DNA from: Bacillota bacterium
GTDB taxonomy: Bacteria; Bacillota; Sulfobacillia; DUMF01
Assembly (NCBI GenBank): GCA_012840015.1
Contig: DUMF01000016.1
Span: 59,267 to 123,266 of the forward strand
Length of the DNA: 64,000 nucleotides
Direction of reading: 5' to 3'
Numbering within the stretch: position 1 is the stretch's first letter; the number at the start of each line of letters is the position of its first letter. The position numbers and the translations under genes are program-made. Below are positions 19,127 to 28,516 of the stretch, piece after piece. The notes under the pieces were generated by a model that saw only the letters and a program-made list of their open reading frames with translations, ran no database searches and was not told where the DNA came from.

Positions 19127-20362
19127 TTACGTCAAATAAAACGGGAATCTGTTACATAGTTCGAGAACTTTCGACCTCACGCGTTGCCTATTTGACTCAG
19201 ATGGATCCTTCAGCACGGAACCTATCAGACGACCGATCTCCTTCATCTCCTCCGCCTTCATACCCCGCGTCGTCACGGCGGGCGTCCCCACTCGTATTCC
19301 GCTGGTGACATTGGGGGGTAAATTATCGAACGGGATGGCATTCTTGTTTACGGTGATGTTGACCGAGTCGAGTAGTGTTTCAGCCTCCTTCCCAGTCATG
19401 CCTTTGCTCGCCACATCTACGAGCATAAGGTGGTTGTCGGTACCGTTTGAAACTAACCTCAATCCCTGCTCTTTCAGCGATTCTGCGAGCGTAGCAGCAT
19501 TTTCCACTATTTGCGTTTGATACGCACGGAAAGACGGGCTCAGTGCTTCCTTGAGCGCCACCGCCTTTGCTGCGATTATGTGCATCAGCGGCCCTCCCTG
19601 CGTGCCTGGAAACACAGCCTTATCTATGTCTTTAGCAAACTCTTCCTTAGTCATTATCATGCCACCGCGCGGGCCTCGCAATGTCTTGTGCGTAGTTGTG
19701 GTGACGAAATGCGCGTAGGGCACCGGGCTTGGGTGCAACCCAGCAGCTACAAGTCCTGCGATGTGTGCCATATCTACCATGAGCAGCGCGCCAACTTCGT
19801 CCGCGATCTCCCTGAACGCCCTGAAGTCGATTACCCTCGGATATGCGCTCGCTCCGGCGACTATCAGTTTCGGGCTGACCTTTTTGGCAATCTCCCTTAC
19901 CTCATCGTAATCAATGGTCTCAGTATCCTTCCTCACGCCGTATGACACGAAGTTGAAGTACTTTCCCGATATGTTGACGGGGCTTCCGTGGGTCAAGTGC
20001 CCTCCGTGGCTCAAGTTCATTCCCAGTACTGTGTCACCAGGCTTGAGCACTGCAAAATAGACCGCGAAATTGGCCTGGGCGCCCGAGTGCGGCTGAACAT
20101 TCACGTGTTCCGCACCGAACAATTTCTTGGCTCTTTCCCTGGCTAAATCCTCCACCACATCGACGAACTGGCATCCACCGTAATACCTTTTGCCAGGATA
20201 GCCTTCGGCGTATTTATTCGTCATGCAGGAGCCCGCTGCTTCCATCACCGCTTTACTGACCAGGTTCTCGGAAGCGATCAGCTCCAAGACGCTCATCTGG
20301 CGCTTTTCCTCCGCCTTTATAGCCTCGAACACTTCCGGATCGACAGTACTCAATGGGTCCAT
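19127..20362 (-). CDS. glyA: Serine hydroxymethyltransferase
   Basis: PLP enzyme that interconverts serine + THF and glycine + methylene-THF. 411 residues. [11 protein letters not shown], the [11 protein letters not shown] active-site segment, [13 protein letters not shown] and the PLP-lysine motif [14 protein letters not shown] (Lys near 226) are present. ATG 20362 has AGGTGAAG upstream; a GTG four codons earlier is less well placed. It sits directly downstream of the gcv/lipoylation genes, 58 bases after lipM, and together they form a serine-glycine-C1 module. Confidence 0.97.
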   Translation of the reverse strand: MDPLSTVDPEVFEAIKAEEKRQMSVLELIASENLVSKAVMEAAGSCMTNKYAEGYPGKRYYGGCQFVDVVEDLARERAKKLFGAEHVNVQPHSGAQANFAVYFAVLKPGDTVLGMNLSHGGHLTHGSPVNISGKYFNFVSYGVRKDTETIDYDEVREIAKKVSPKLIVAGASAYPRVIDFRAFREIADEVGALLMVDMAHIAGLVAAGLHPSPVPYAHFVTTTTHKTLRGPRGGMIMTKEEFAKDIDKAVFPGTQGGPLMHIIAAKAVALKEALSPSFRAYQTQIVENAATLAESLKEQGLRLVSNGTDNHLMLVDVASKGMTGKEAETLLDSVNITVNKNAIPFDNLPPNVTSGIRVGTPAVTTRGMKAEEMKEIGRLIGSVLKDPSESNRQRVRSKVLELCNRFPFYLT

Positions 20363-20419
20363 TAGGAGCTTCACCTGCCTGTTCTGCTTTCTGTAAAACT
20401 TACCAATATCATACCTCAG

Positions 20420-21229
20420 TTAGGGCATTCTGCGGGTGTTTTCCTTCAACCGTCCCCATTCCACGTCAGCGTATTTGAGTCTCAACTCGTGCGCCAGACA
20501 CCTTTCCTCCGGCTCGAGGTCACCTTCGTGGACCTCACCGCAAACGGCCTCTTTGAAAGCGACGATGAGCTGTCCGATCAGCTCTTCCCGTCTGAGCCTT
20601 CTGCCGATAGCTTCCTCAATGCTCGTCGCTCTATTCCGGAGTCCTGCGCCGCCATCCTTTACTACAGCCTCAAGTTTGGAATAGTCCATACTCATCACTA
20701 TAGATCCGTGCTGCAAGATACAACCATATCTCCTCGTCTGTGCACTACCCACCAGTTTCTTGCCGTTCACGAGTATTTCATAACTGGAGGCAGCCTCGAA
20801 ACAAAGCGACGAGCTGTGCCGTAATGCCAAGCCACGAGCACGCGGGGCTATGGTAGCAGGCACCCCAAGGGCACGAAGCGCACTCGTTAAGGCTGTGCTG
20901 AACTTCAGGTATGTTTGTTCTACGGTGCCTGGCACCAAAGCACTGGCCACGACCACGGAATACGTGACTTCATCTTCATGAAGCACAGCTCTGCCTCCGG
21001 TGGGTCGCCTTACAAGATCCACGCCCAAAGATGCGCACGACTTGAAATCTACTACTTTGGAAGCGACCTGCGCATATCCCAAAGAGAGAGCTGGCGGCGC
21101 CCAGCCGTAAAACCTAAGCGTGGGCGGGCTGAAACCTTTTGCATGGCAGATGAGAATCGCTTCGTCTATCGCCATGTTCACACAGCCCGGGCTGGCACCA
21201 TGGATGATTACCCTCCAAGAATCTGGCAT
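20420..21229 (-). CDS. lipM: Octanoyltransferase LipM (lipoate protein ligase fold)
   Basis: 269 residues. Transfers octanoyl from acyl-carrier protein to a lipoyl domain, here probably GcvH. BPL/LplA fold motifs: LRFYGWAPPALSLGYAQ, RRPTGGRAVLHEDEVTYS, and CFEAASSYEI in which the Cys (about residue 145) matches the LipM acyl-thioester nucleophile, then GSAQTRRYGCILQHGSI. No ATP-dependent ligase C-terminal domain is evident, which argues against LplA. ATG 21229 has GGTGATGG upstream and overlaps the radical SAM gene by 22 bases. Confidence 0.85.
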   Translation of the reverse strand: MPDSWRVIIHGASPGCVNMAIDEAILICHAKGFSPPTLRFYGWAPPALSLGYAQVASKVVDFKSCASLGVDLVRRPTGGRAVLHEDEVTYSVVVASALVPGTVEQTYLKFSTALTSALRALGVPATIAPRARGLALRHSSSLCFEAASSYEILVNGKKLVGSAQTRRYGCILQHGSIVMSMDYSKLEAVVKDGGAGLRNRATSIEEAIGRRLRREELIGQLIVAFKEAVCGEVHEGDLEPEERCLAHELRLKYADVEWGRLKENTRRMP

Positions 21230-22191
21230 TCCATCACCGCTTTCACAGTCTCTTCCCACGTAGGCGGCCACGGGTAATTGTACATGGTTCCACCTGGCCT
21301 TTCGTTGTAATAGGGCCTGTTACAATCGGGGCACCCGGTGGTCATGAAAGCTTTGCCCTTGTAGAGCACGGGTAGGAGACGGCCCCGCAGGCCCTCCGGA
21401 AGGTTGATCCCGGTAAGCTGCCCCGAGGCGTTGAAGCTCATTCCTCTTATGGATATCAAGCCATGCGAGATCAAATACAGTCCCAATTGGATTCTCCTAT
21501 ACGAAGGGAGAGCGGGCGGTTCCCTCTCTTCCATGCGGGTACCAGGTATTGGCGTGAAACTGAAGAGGGCTACTGTGATTCTTTCGTCTATCATCAGCTG
21601 AGCAAGCTCTAAAATTTCCCGCTCGGTTTCGCCAAGCCCGACTATGAAATGAACGGTTATCCGGCCGGGCCACTTTCTAGCCGTTTCCAATACCCTCGCG
21701 ACTTCCTCCCCGAGAGACCCCCCTTTGAGCTGTCTGAAGGTCGCTTCATCCGCCACGTCGATGGGCAAACCTATGCGGTCCGCGCCGCTTTGGAAAAACT
21801 CCTCGCAATGGGAAACCATTGTCGTGTTCATAGAAACCGAAACGCGAGGGGTGTCCCCGGGTGCCAGCAACCCCCCCTGCCTCAGTAATTGCAGGAATGT
21901 CAAGGCCTCTTCCATTGCAGCCTCAGAGCCAAGACATTGCAGACAAATGCGCTTCACTTTGGTCCCAGCCCGAGCTATCCCCAGGACAATGTCTCCGGGT
22001 GCATGCTCTGCCCAGACTACCCGGGAAAGTAGCCCCGTGCGGCGAGGAGTCGCGCCGACAGCTTGGGGACAAAAAGCGCAGGCTCTCGAGCATTTTTCGC
22101 CTATCATTAGGTAAGCCGTGGCAGACAGAGCGTCGGCTCTGATATGCCTGAAGCCCAAGAGGATTTCCGTTCCAGCGGATACCCTTATCAT
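21208..22191 (-). CDS. Radical SAM protein, probable LipS-type lipoyl synthase subunit
   Basis: 327 residues. The 4Fe-4S/SAM motif CSRACAFC sits near residue 34 and the fold resembles biotin synthase (CLQCLGSEAAMEEALTFL, IVGLGETEREILELA). A C-terminal CPDCNRPYYNERPGG segment may hold a further metal or cluster site. It is encoded between a second small radical SAM protein and lipM in the gcv operon. In archaea and some bacteria two such proteins, LipS1 and LipS2, together insert two sulfurs into octanoyl-GcvH and replace LipA. Which of the two this is cannot be decided by eye. Biotin synthase is less likely given context. ATG 22191 overlaps the upstream stop (ATGA). Confidence 0.72.
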   Translation of the reverse strand: MIRVSAGTEILLGFRHIRADALSATAYLMIGEKCSRACAFCPQAVGATPRRTGLLSRVVWAEHAPGDIVLGIARAGTKVKRICLQCLGSEAAMEEALTFLQLLRQGGLLAPGDTPRVSVSMNTTMVSHCEEFFQSGADRIGLPIDVADEATFRQLKGGSLGEEVARVLETARKWPGRITVHFIVGLGETEREILELAQLMIDERITVALFSFTPIPGTRMEEREPPALPSYRRIQLGLYLISHGLISIRGMSFNASGQLTGINLPEGLRGRLLPVLYKGKAFMTTGCPDCNRPYYNERPGGTMYNYPWPPTWEETVKAVMECQILGG

Positions 22192-22994
22192 TTGACCACA
22201 CCCAAGACGCAGCATTCATCGGACTGTTCAACCCTCAACCCCGCCCGTTCCGCCAATCGCGCAGTGTATGGATGAGGCATCGCGATCCTATTGAAGCCCA
22301 TATTCACCGCCTCCGCATCCAGTTCGCGCCGGTATTCGCCGCCGGGCCTCATGCACCCGAGGCAAAGCTGGATCTGCGGGAACGCTTTCCGAATCATCTT
22401 CATCGTGTCAACTACCTTCCCGATAGGCGGCGGAGCCTCTCCGGGTTGCGGCTTAAGCACCAGTACCACAAGAGCTTCTAAGCGAGAATCCTCCAGCACG
22501 GGAAAAACACGCTCCTCAAGCCAGCCATCTTCGCCTCTTAAAAGCACGTGCGGTACCACCGCCGGGCCGGAGCCATCCGAGCTGAGCTCGATAAGATATT
22601 CCAACGTTTGCGAAGCGGCCTCAGAACCATCAAGCTCCAAAGAAACACAACTGACCAAGCGCAATATGTCCTCTGTCCTGCGTTGAGCCTCGCTATCTAG
22701 TTTTCCTGTATGAACGTTTACGCGTAGGCCCATGCTCCAGAGGTGTCTCAACAGCGCCTCGTGTTCAGCCAGCGGCACCCTCCCAAACCGGTCACAACCG
22801 CCGCTTACGAGGCAACTGGAATAGCCGCCACCTCTAGCCACAGAAACAGCCTGGGAGGCCGGCACCATATGGGCCAGGAACCTCCCGCGGCAGTGAGAAC
22901 AGTTCAGTTCACACTTGGATCCAGTTACAGATATTGGCAGTGTGCTTTGCGGAATGTCGAGAAACAATACCCTATCGGTCGCTTTGTGGGACAT
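22188..22994 (-). CDS. Radical SAM protein, probable partner LipS-type subunit
   Basis: 268 residues, short for a radical SAM enzyme. CELNCSHC (near residue 28) binds the catalytic 4Fe-4S cluster. Further cysteines lie at [22 protein letters not shown] and DECCVLG. The [17 protein letters not shown] segment recalls biotin/lipoyl-synthase-like substrate domains. It begins inside the 3' end of gcvPB (23-base overlap) and ends overlapping the next radical SAM gene, so the pair is cotranscribed. Paired with the neighbour it fits LipS1/LipS2 lipoyl synthesis; a separate maturation role cannot be ruled out. Confidence 0.68.
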   Translation of the reverse strand: MSHKATDRVLFLDIPQSTLPISVTGSKCELNCSHCRGRFLAHMVPASQAVSVARGGGYSSCLVSGGCDRFGRVPLAEHEALLRHLWSMGLRVNVHTGKLDSEAQRRTEDILRLVSCVSLELDGSEAASQTLEYLIELSSDGSGPAVVPHVLLRGEDGWLEERVFPVLEDSRLEALVVLVLKPQPGEAPPPIGKVVDTMKMIRKAFPQIQLCLGCMRPGGEYRRELDAEAVNMGFNRIAMPHPYTARLAERAGLRVEQSDECCVLGVVK

Positions 22995-24435
22995 ACCTCA
23001 ACACCGGTCTTCTGGCTGCAGCAACCTCGTCCAACCTTCCCACGGGCGTCGAATGCGGAGCGCTCTTCACCGTCTGAGAGTCGGTTTCCGCCTCCCTCGC
23101 GATCGCCAGCATAGCCTCCACGAATTGGTCAAGCGTTTCGAGACTTTCCGTTTCGGTAGGTTCCACCATTAAAGCCTCTTCGACTATGAGCGGGAAGTAG
23201 ATGGTAGGCGGATGTATACCATAGTCAATCAGTCGCTTGGCTATGTCCAGCGTACGCACGCCGGTCTCCTTCCGAATTCTGAGCGGTTGAATTACGAATT
23301 CATGTTTGCAGTACCTCTGGAAAGGGAGCTCATAGGTGCCTGAAAGCTTTTTCATCACGTAATTCGCGTTCAGCACAGCATTTTCGCTTACAGCTTTCAG
23401 CCCATCTGGTCCTAATGCCCTAATATAAGCATAAGCCTTTACCAACACTAAGAAATTACCGTAAAAGGACTTAACCGGACCGATACTATCAGGCCGGTCG
23501 TAGTCCAGATAGTACTTCTCACCGTCGTAAGCCACCGTAGGTACAGGTAGGAACCTTACCAGCTTCTCCACCACACCCACAGGGCCAGAACCAGGCCCAC
23601 CCCCACCATGAGGTGTGCCGAATGTCTTATGCAGGTTGAAATGTACGACGTCGAAGCCGGAATCACCGGGGCGCACTATGCCTAATATGGCATTCGCGTT
23701 GGCTCCATCGTAATAGAGTAGACCGCCCTTGCTGTGGACGATCTCCGCAATTTGACTTATGTTCTCATCGAAAAGTCCGAGCGTATTCGGGTTGGTCAGC
23801 ATGAGCCCCGCCGTCTGCTCGTCAACCAGCCTTGAAAGTTCGTCAACGTCTACGCCGCCACGTGAATCTGATTTGACCTCCACTACTTTCATCCCAAGCA
23901 TCCCGGCGCTGGCCGGATTCGTGCCGTGGGCAGAGTCTGGTATTATGACCTTAGTACGTTCCTCGCCGCGACTCCGGTGATACGCCTGTATGATCCGCAG
24001 GCCGGTTACCTCGCCGTGTGCCCCCGCAGCAGGCTGAAGGCTAACTGCCGAAACCCCTCCGATCTCGCAAAGGTACTGCTGAAGCTCGTACATGAGCCGG
24101 AGTGCACCTTGGACCGTCTCCTCGGGCTGCAATGGGTGAATCGATGTGAAACCAACCATCCGGGATACTGCTTCGCACACTTTCGGGTTGTATTTCATGG
24201 TGCACGATCCGAGGGGATAGAAGCCTACATCCACCCCATGGTTTTCTCTCGCCAGTGAGGTGAAATGCCTAACAACGTCGATCTCGGATACTTCGGGCAG
24301 CGCTGGTTCCCGCTGTCGGATGGCGTCCGCGGGAAGTACATCTTCAGGTTTAACCTCGGGGACGTCTAGCCGGGGCAATGAGTAAGCCCGCCTACCCGGA
24401 GAGCTCATCTCAAAAATCAAGGGTACGGGTTTCAT
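22972..24435 (-). CDS. gcvPB: Glycine dehydrogenase (decarboxylating) subunit 2
   Basis: 487-residue PLP-binding half of the split P-protein. Together with GcvPA it decarboxylates glycine and passes aminomethyl to lipoyl-Gcv[28 protein letters not shown] and the PLP-lysine motif [14 protein letters not shown] (near residue 272) are intact. The C-terminal 30 residues after the conserved domain are variable. The gene abuts gcvPA (stop at 24436, start at 24435). Confidence 0.97.
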   Translation of the reverse strand: MKPVPLIFEMSSPGRRAYSLPRLDVPEVKPEDVLPADAIRQREPALPEVSEIDVVRHFTSLARENHGVDVGFYPLGSCTMKYNPKVCEAVSRMVGFTSIHPLQPEETVQGALRLMYELQQYLCEIGGVSAVSLQPAAGAHGEVTGLRIIQAYHRSRGEERTKVIIPDSAHGTNPASAGMLGMKVVEVKSDSRGGVDVDELSRLVDEQTAGLMLTNPNTLGLFDENISQIAEIVHSKGGLLYYDGANANAILGIVRPGDSGFDVVHFNLHKTFGTPHGGGGPGSGPVGVVEKLVRFLPVPTVAYDGEKYYLDYDRPDSIGPVKSFYGNFLVLVKAYAYIRALGPDGLKAVSENAVLNANYVMKKLSGTYELPFQRYCKHEFVIQPLRIRKETGVRTLDIAKRLIDYGIHPPTIYFPLIVEEALMVEPTETESLETLDQFVEAMLAIAREAETDSQTVKSAPHSTPVGRLDEVAAARRPVLRYVPQSDR

Positions 24436-25779
24436 TCAGCTCACCCCTCTCCCTAGTGCTTCAGCCAGATGGTCTATTTCTGCCTTCGTCCTTTTCTCCG
24501 TGACTGCTACCAGAAGGCAGTCGCCCAGTTCTTTGTACGCTGAACCCAAAGCATAGCCCGCAAGCAATTTCTCCCCAACTAGGCGTTTCACGATCCGGCT
24601 GGGTTCCTCGTTTACTTTTACCACGAATTCTTTAAAGAACGGCACACCCGGAAAGGCCAAGGGGATGCCTCGTTCGTTCAGCTTTTCTGCCGCATAGTGC
24701 GATTTCGCCAGACACTGTAGTCCAACTTCTCTTATGCCGTTCTTTCCCATGACACTGAGATAGACACAAGCGGCCAGCGCATTTAGCGCCTCGTTGGAAC
24801 AGATGTTGGAGGTAGCCTTCTCTCTCCTTATGTGCTGTTCGCGCGCCTGCAACGTTAACACATAGCCGCGTCTCCCAGCAGCATCGTGAGTCTCGCCCAC
24901 GATCCGACCGGGCATCCTTCTTACCAGTTCAGCCCGCACAGCGAAATAACCCAGTAACGGCCCACCGAAGCTTACGGGATTCCCGAGGCACTGCGCTTCG
25001 CCGCAGGCTACGTCCACGCCGTATTCACCCGGGCTTTTCAAAACCCCGAGGCTGATGGGATCCGCAACATCTACGACCAGCGCACCACGTGAGTGAACGA
25101 GCCTGGTTACTTGGCTGAAATCCTCTATGCAACCGAAAAAGTTGGGTTGCTGCAAGATCACGCATCCCACTTCGCCGCTCAACATTTGCTCGAGAGACTC
25201 GAGCGATGTAAGCCCACGATCCCAGGGTACTTCGGAGACATTCAGTCCTGCCCCGGAAGCATAAGTGCGCAGTACCATGCGGTATTGTGGGTTGACGGTC
25301 GAAGATACAAGCACCTTCTCCCGGTTTAGGTGCCTGCAGCACATCAATGCTGCCTCTACCACGGCAGTAGCGCCATCGTACAGCGATGCATTCGCAACGT
25401 CCATCCCGGTGAGTTCGCAGATTAGACTCTGAAATTCAAATATACTTTGCAGGGTTCCCTGGCTGATTTCCGCCTGGTATGGAGTATAGGCCGTATAGAA
25501 TTCGGGCTTGCTGCATACGTCCTTCACGACTTCCGGCACGTAATGGTCATATACGCCTGCGCCGATGAAGGGGGTGAGCTGCTCGAAATCCAGGTTTTTA
25601 GAAGCGATCCACCGCATCTCCCGCATCAATTCGAGCTCCGACAGTGCCTCCGGTAAGCGTAGCCTCCGCTTGAGCCTCACGCTCTCTGGGATGTCGCCAA
25701 ATAGCTCCTCAATGGATCCAGCACCTATGGTTTCGAGCATTTTACGCCGATCGGCTTGAGTGCCAGGGATGAAGTTCAT
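24436..25779 (-). CDS. gcvPA: Glycine dehydrogenase (decarboxylating) subunit 1
   Basis: 447-residue partner half of the split P-protein. The N-terminus AGSIEELFGDIPES, FIGAGVYDHYVP, TAYTPYQAEISQG, LYDGATAVVEAA and SNICSNEAL are family landmarks. It lacks the PLP lysine, which resides in GcvPB. ATG 25779 overlaps the gcvH stop as ATGA. Split P-proteins are typical of Bacillota and archaea. Confidence 0.97.
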   Translation of the reverse strand: MNFIPGTQADRRKMLETIGAGSIEELFGDIPESVRLKRRLRLPEALSELELMREMRWIASKNLDFEQLTPFIGAGVYDHYVPEVVKDVCSKPEFYTAYTPYQAEISQGTLQSIFEFQSLICELTGMDVANASLYDGATAVVEAALMCCRHLNREKVLVSSTVNPQYRMVLRTYASGAGLNVSEVPWDRGLTSLESLEQMLSGEVGCVILQQPNFFGCIEDFSQVTRLVHSRGALVVDVADPISLGVLKSPGEYGVDVACGEAQCLGNPVSFGGPLLGYFAVRAELVRRMPGRIVGETHDAAGRRGYVLTLQAREQHIRREKATSNICSNEALNALAACVYLSVMGKNGIREVGLQCLAKSHYAAEKLNERGIPLAFPGVPFFKEFVVKVNEEPSRIVKRLVGEKLLAGYALGSAYKELGDCLLVAVTEKRTKAEIDHLAEALGRGVS

Positions 25780-26171
25780 TTAGACAGCCCCTCTTCTTCA
25801 AGTACTTTTTTGTATTGGACCTCATCCATGAGCTCTCCCAGTTCCCTTGCATCGCTCATCTCGATTTTCACCATCCAGCCGGCTCCGAAGGCGTCCTGGT
25901 TCACCAGCTCGGGATGGTTTACTAGTTCCTGGTTCACCTCGATCACTCGCCCGGAGACCGGAGCATAGCAATCCGAGACCGCCTTGACGGATTCAACCAC
26001 GACGAAAGCTTCCCCATGCTTCACTTCTCTGCCAACCTCAGGCAATTCTACGAACACTATATCGCCCAGCTGTTCCGCTGCATGGCTGGTAATGCCCACG
26101 GTTGCGCAGTTCCCATCCACTTTGACCCATTCATGAGTCTTGGTATAGTAAAACCCTTTCGGACATTCCAT
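25776..26171 (-). CDS. gcvH: Glycine cleavage system H protein
   Basis: 131-residue lipoyl carrier. The lipoylation lysine is in VVVESVKAVSDCYAPVSG, and TKTHEWV and GDIVFVELPEVG are conserved. It should be the substrate of the LipM and radical SAM proteins encoded downstream. ATG 26171 lies 9 bases after GGAGGA; an ATG three codons earlier is too close to that site. Confidence 0.97.
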   Translation of the reverse strand: MECPKGFYYTKTHEWVKVDGNCATVGITSHAAEQLGDIVFVELPEVGREVKHGEAFVVVESVKAVSDCYAPVSGRVIEVNQELVNHPELVNQDAFGAGWMVKIEMSDARELGELMDEVQYKKVLEEEGLSK

Positions 26172-26188
26172 ACTGAGCATTCCTCCTT

Positions 26189-27283
26189 CTATTTCTTGTG
26201 CCGTTTATAGAATGGCAGTTTAACGATTTCCGCGGTCCGCACGCGTCCCCGTAGGTCAATATCTATCCGCTTTCCGGGCACCGCCAACTCGCTTTCCACG
26301 TAAGCCATGCCTATCGCCTTACCCAGTGTAGGGCTGTGGCTTCCGGAGGTCACAACTCCTATAACCTTTCCTCCGTCCAGCACCCTATAACCGGCTCTGG
26401 CGATTCCAGGCTCGATCATCTGGAATCCGCACAGGCGCACGCGTGTACCGCTCGCCAATTGTTCCTTCAAACTCGCGGCCCCGACGAAATCGCCTTTGTC
26501 AGTACAGACAAACCTCTCCAGCCCTGCCTCTATGGGAGTATGGCTCTCATCGAGCTCGTGGCCATAGAGTGGCATACCTGCCTCGAGCCTCAGCGTATCG
26601 CGGCACCCTAATCCACACGGCGTGATTCCTTCATCCGCCCCGGCATCCATAAGGGTTTCCCAAAGTTCTGGCGCATCTTCCCAATCGCAGTAGATCTCAT
26701 AGCCATCTTCACCAGTGTAACCCGTTCTAGACACTATCACCTCTTTCTCACCTGCCCGGTATCGCTCGAAATGGTAATAGCGCAGCTCCATGCACTTGGG
26801 CCATATCTTTTGCAGCACGGACGCAGATGCCGGCCCTTGAAGGGCGATTTCCGCCAGCCTGAGCGAGATGTCTTCAACGTTCACGCCGTCACCGGCCCGC
26901 TCAGACAGCCACCTGAAGTCGATCTCTGTCCTCGAAGCGTTGACCACAAGCATGTACTCCTCATTACCGAGGCAGTATACGGTCATGTCGTCTATGACGC
27001 CGCCTTCAGGATTACACATCGGGCTATAGATGACTCGCCCTATATAGCCCTTGACTATGTCATTGGTTAGCATCTGCTGTAAAAACACCGAAGCTTTCTT
27101 ACCTTTAACCCTGATCTCTCCCATGTGAGATACGTCGAAAACTCCGCAGCTGGTCCTTACGCTGTTGTGTTCCTCAATTATTCCTGTGTATTGTATGGGC
27201 ATGGCCCAGCCCGCAAATGGCTCTATCCTGGCTCCACATTTTTGGTGTAGCGAGTAAAGTGGAGTATATTTGACGTCACTCAC
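26189..27283 (-). CDS. gcvT: Aminomethyltransferase (glycine cleavage T protein)
   Basis: 364 residues. Transfers the methylene group from aminomethyl-lipoyl-GcvH to THF, releasing ammonia. Landmarks: GWAMPIQYTGIIEEH, VFDVSHMGEI, MLTNDI, SRTGYTGEDGYEIYC and the C-terminal barrel (VTSGSHSPTLGKAIGMAYV). The GTG start at 27283 has GGGGG 7 bases upstream. It is the first gene of the operon, but its leader is split by group II intron remnants from the glycine riboswitch nearly 3 kb upstream. Confidence 0.97.
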   Translation of the reverse strand: MSDVKYTPLYSLHQKCGARIEPFAGWAMPIQYTGIIEEHNSVRTSCGVFDVSHMGEIRVKGKKASVFLQQMLTNDIVKGYIGRVIYSPMCNPEGGVIDDMTVYCLGNEEYMLVVNASRTEIDFRWLSERAGDGVNVEDISLRLAEIALQGPASASVLQKIWPKCMELRYYHFERYRAGEKEVIVSRTGYTGEDGYEIYCDWEDAPELWETLMDAGADEGITPCGLGCRDTLRLEAGMPLYGHELDESHTPIEAGLERFVCTDKGDFVGAASLKEQLASGTRVRLCGFQMIEPGIARAGYRVLDGGKVIGVVTSGSHSPTLGKAIGMAYVESELAVPGKRIDIDLRGRVRTAEIVKLPFYKRHKK

Positions 27284-27800
27284 TTCGATACCCCCTTAAA
27301 CCGATATGAAACCCGGCCCTTTTTCTTAGCACCTCCTCTCCATATCCTTACTCGTTTGCAACTAACGATTACCACCCAGAAAACCAGCCATTTCGTAATA
27401 ACCACACAAGATGCCAAACCTCGTAGCGTCTAATCCCGCTATACTTCCCACGTTTCCCCCACGCATGGTGCAGTTCTTTCTTGGAGTCGTGCTACCGCAC
27501 TCAGCTCCAATAACCTGCTGAGCGGATGGAGGCTCCAGCCGGCTCGTCACCCCGGATGCCCCGTTCCCCCTTGGCATCTCGGCCTCGATTATCTTCTCCC
27601 ATGCTCGTTCGATTCGCGGTCATACACTTTGGTTCGCCCTCGCACCTTCGCAGCCACAGAAGCTTTTGGCTCCTTTGACTCAGCACCTCCTGGATGCTCT
27701 CTCATCTCTGTTTTCTCCTTCACTCCGTCGCCGGCTTTCATCGTCTGAAGGTTCTTCACTATCGTGTCGGAGGAGGCGCGCCTCTCCGGGCGCTAGCCTG
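27284..27800 (-). other. Non-coding debris upstream of gcvT
   Basis: About 500 bases with no credible gene. Short open frames are low-complexity or lack ribosome sites. A purine-rich stretch carries GGAGAGGAGGTG (about 27334-27345, minus), a ribosome-binding-like site with no gene after it. It probably combines the original gcvT leader with the decayed 3' end of a group II intron. Confidence 0.5.
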
Positions 27801-28516
27801 CGTCCGCCGCCAAAACGCGTGCACCTTTCCCGCATCCGCCTTTCAAGAAAACTTGCTCACTCGGAGGAGCGAATGAAGCAATGAGAGAGACAAGGTTAAC
27901 GAGACCACCTTGTTTATCAAAGAGTGAACCTTCTTTCCGCCCTCTGGATTGATCCAGTCGGAAAGTCTCCTTTGTGGATGACCGAGAGCTCTTTCACTTA
28001 ACGAACTGGTCCCTATCATCCGCCATTCCTCCTCTTTCCTTCCTTCCTTCCCGCTAACCATCGCCTCGCGCTGCCTTCCCCAGGTCACCGCCTGTCCTTG
28101 CGAGTCACCTGGGTTATCTTGTCCACGCCTGCGCTTCTGTCCAGCGCTCCGACTAGTCGCCACGCACCAGGTCCGACTTCGCTTTCGTGAACCTGACGAG
28201 TTCTCCTGAGCTCACGTAATCATCTTCCATTCCGAGCCGTTCGCAAACACCTTGGTACGATGGGGCTGAGGCGCAGTGCCTTCGCCTCCGTAGTGCACGC
28301 TCGACCTTTCCCCATCTTTGGCCGACCGGTTCGTCTCCTTGACTACGACCCGGAATCTCTCCGCATGCCTCTGGGATTCTCCGTCACGAAAGACACCCTG
28401 CCCTCCTGGCTGCCTCCACGCCGGCGAGGCATTACCCTCGCCTTTGGATACGGCGCCCCACATCCGAGCGCCAGTGGGACTTAACCCACCTGATGATTAC
28501 GCTGCTCAGCGCACAC
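27800..28516 (-). mobile_element. Second group II intron remnant (5' part and truncated ORF)
   Basis: On the minus strand GTGTGCGCTGAGCAGCG begins at 28516 and resembles a group II intron 5' end. It is followed by a domain-I-like AGGTGGGTTAAGTCCCAC stem. After about 350 bases comes a reading frame whose end (GGKKVHSLINKV) is the usual beginning of an intron-encoded reverse transcriptase. It then breaks off. At 27811-27841 the sequence GGATGCGGGAAAGGTGCACG loosely resembles domain V. So this looks like an intron with most of its ORF deleted, lying next to or inside the first remnant. Boundaries are approximate. Confidence 0.5.
27843..28163 (-). pseudogene. Truncated N-terminus of group II intron reverse transcriptase
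   Basis: A 106-codon frame. The C-terminal portion EGGKKVHSLINKVVSL matches the very start of LtrA-type reverse transcriptases (commonly KVHSLIDKVY). The following sequence leaves the family at once, and no RT core, YADD box or maturase domain follows in any frame. Not functional. Confidence 0.6.

Noticed and set aside
21208..22994. Biotin synthase or classical LipA for the radical SAM pair
   Set aside because: No biotin genes nearby; no LipA N-terminal cysteine motif; two short proteins between gcvPB and lipM fit LipS1/LipS2.
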